This document shows, in pieces, positions 5,538 through 6,825 of a stretch of 6,825 nt of DNA. The DNA is from an uncultured Eubacteriales bacterium. Its GTDB lineage: Bacteria > Bacillota > Clostridia > Christensenellales > Pumilibacteraceae. Position 1 is the first letter of the stretch; each line of letters opens with the position of its first letter. Under the pieces are notes generated by a model. That model worked only from the letters and a program-made list of their open reading frames with translations, was not told the DNA's origin and did no database searches. Location: positions 1 to 6,825 of the forward strand of contig USNB01000066.1 of assembly GCA_900555875.1 (NCBI GenBank), read 5' to 3'. A program made the position numbers and the translations under genes.

Positions 5538-6825
5538 TTATTTCAGCGGCTTCATCGTGGGGAACAGGAGCACGTCGCGGATGGACGGACTGTCCGTAAG
5601 GAGCATGACGAGACGGTCGAGGCCGAAGCCGAGTCCGCCCGTAGGCGGCATGCCGTATTCGAGAGCCATGACGAAATCCTCGTCCACCTCGGCACGGGCG
5701 CCCTCTTTGCGGCGCTGCTCGACCTGGCGTTCGAAGCGGCGGCGCTGATCCACGGGATCGTTCAGCTCGCTGAAGGCATTGCCCATCTCGTGACCGGTGA
5801 TGAAATATTCGAACCGTTCGGTGAACATGGGATCGGAGGGCTTGCGCTTGGCAAGCGGAGAGTTCTCCACGGGGTAATCGTATATGAACGTGGGCTGGAC
5901 GAGGTGCTCTTCGACGAACGCGTCGAACAGCGCGGCAAGCACGAGACCCTTGGTCGCGTCCTTATCCTCGGGCGTGACGCCCAGCTTTTTCGCTTCTTCC
6001 CTTGCCTGTTCGTCCGACTGCCACGAATAGTAGTCGGCTCCGCAGTACTCTTTGACTGCCTCCGCCATAGTCATGCGCTTCCAGGGCGACTCCATGTCTA
6101 TCTCCACGCCCTGATACATGACCTTTGCCGAGCCGCATACGTTGCGAGCGACGGTGCGGTACATGTCTTCGATGAGTTCCATCATGCCCATGTAGTCGGT
6201 ATACGCCTCGTACATTTCCACGGTGGTGAACTCGGGGTTGTGCGTGGAGTCCATGCCCTCGTTGCGGAATATGCGCCCCACTTCGTACACTTTGTCGAAC
6301 CCGCCGACGATGAGACGCTTTAAGTACAGCTCCGTCTCGATGCGCAGGAACATGTCTATATCCAGCGCGTTATGATGCGTCACGAACGGACGCGCCGCCG
6401 CGCCTATCTCCACCGTGTGCAGCACGGGCGTATCCACTTCGAGATAGCCCCTGCCGTCGAGGTAGCGGCGCACTTCGCTTATTATGCGGCTACGCTTGTA
6501 AAACGTATCCTTGACCTCGGGGTTCATGATGAGATCGACGTAGCGGCGGCGGTAGCGCAGCTCCTTGTCCGTCAGCCCGTGGAACTTCTCGGGCAGCGGC
6601 AGCAAACTCTTGGAGAGCAGTTCGAGCTTATGCGCGTGCACGCTGATCTCGCCGCGGCGGGTGCGGAATACGAGACCTTCCACGCCCACTATATCGCCTA
6701 TATCCCATTTCTTGTATTCGGCGAACGCCTCTTCTCCGAGGTCGTTCACGCGGATATATACCTGTACCCGTCCGCTGCCGTCGGCTATGTCGATGAAGTT
6801 CGCCTTGCCCATGTCGCGGCGGCTC
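5538..6825 (-). CDS. lysS: lysyl-tRNA synthetase, class II (5' end outside window)
   Basis: A cytoplasmic enzyme that charges tRNA(Lys) with lysine using ATP. The frame ends with MKPLK and TAA at 5538-5540 and is open to the right edge, giving 429 codons. Bacterial LysRS is about 490-505 residues, so roughly the first 60-75 are off the window. Visible parts, from the right edge inward: the OB-fold tRNA-anticodon-binding domain (SRRDMGKANFIDIADGSGRV); the RRRYVDLI linker; class II motif 1 region (SEVRRYLDGRGYLEVDTPVL); the AAARPFVTHHN lysine/ATP region; motif 2 (FRNEGMDSTHNPEFT); the ENSPLAK segment; and motif 3 (GGLGFGLDRLVMLL). The ATG at 6812 is internal, because in-frame coding homologous to LysRS continues upstream of it. 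A strong intrinsic terminator follows the stop codon. Confidence 0.97.
   Translation of the reverse strand, partial: SRRDMGKANFIDIADGSGRVQVYIRVNDLGEEAFAEYKKWDIGDIVGVEGLVFRTRRGEISVHAHKLELLSKSLLPLPEKFHGLTDKELRYRRRYVDLIMNPEVKDTFYKRSRIISEVRRYLDGRGYLEVDTPVLHTVEIGAAARPFVTHHNALDIDMFLRIETELYLKRLIVGGFDKVYEVGRIFRNEGMDSTHNPEFTTVEMYEAYTDYMGMMELIEDMYRTVARNVCGSAKVMYQGVEIDMESPWKRMTMAEAVKEYCGADYYSWQSDEQAREEAKKLGVTPEDKDATKGLVLAALFDAFVEEHLVQPTFIYDYPVENSPLAKRKPSDPMFTERFEYFITGHEMGNAFSELNDPVDQRRRFERQVEQRRKEGARAEVDEDFVMALEYGMPPTGGLGFGLDRLVMLLTDSPSIRDVLLFPTMKPLK

Noticed and set aside
5532..6323. Open frame of 263 codons on the plus strand
   Set aside because: Antisense to lysS, whose motifs 1-3 are intact on the minus strand. 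His/Val/Arg-rich shadow composition.

Overview
The window looks like a piece of chromosome from an anaerobic, Gram-positive-type bacterium (Bacillota, Clostridia-like, plausibly a gut lineage). This is an inference from strong AGGAGG-type ribosome binding sites, a consensus sigma-A promoter, GC-rich genes that still use many ATA isoleucine codons, a gut-Clostridia style domain-permuted family 3 glycoside hydrolase and a Zn/Cd-type metal ATPase. No tRNA, rRNA, CRISPR array, insertion sequence or phage gene was seen.

Layout. (1) 1-911, minus strand: the N-terminal part of a lipoprotein that resembles M1 family metallopeptidases. It runs off the left edge just as its substrate-binding motif begins. 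(2) 912-1083: a divergent intergenic region holding a near-perfect 18-bp palindrome on the peptidase side, and a perfect-consensus promoter with an AT-rich dyad at its start point on the other side. (3) 1084-3248, plus strand: a two-gene metal-export operon made of a 72-residue stand-alone metal-binding (HMA) protein and a P1B-2 type Zn/Cd/Pb ATPase, overlapping by ATGA. (4) 3249-3319: a stem-loop that probably ends transcription between convergent genes. (5) 3320-5526, minus strand: a membrane-anchored GH3 protein followed by a 139-residue four-helix membrane protein, joined by a TAATG stop/start overlap. (6) 5538-6825, minus strand: lysS, lysyl-tRNA synthetase, cut at its 5' end by the right edge.

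The most unusual point is the boundary between lysS and the GH3 frame. A textbook intrinsic terminator for lysS (about 5484-5519) lies inside the first 15 codons of the GH3 frame. The homologous part of GH3 begins right after it, in the middle of the family, at the fibronectin-III-like domain. The alpha/beta-sandwich domain expected in front of it in permuted GH3 enzymes is missing. This points to a 5'-truncated GH3 gene created by a deletion or rearrangement, or to an assembly misjoin. It does not look like a normal gene start.

The HMA protein and ATPase are expected to work together in cytoplasmic metal efflux. Their promoter dyad sits where a metal-sensing repressor would act, but no regulator gene is in the window. 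No wholly new multi-gene system can be supported here.
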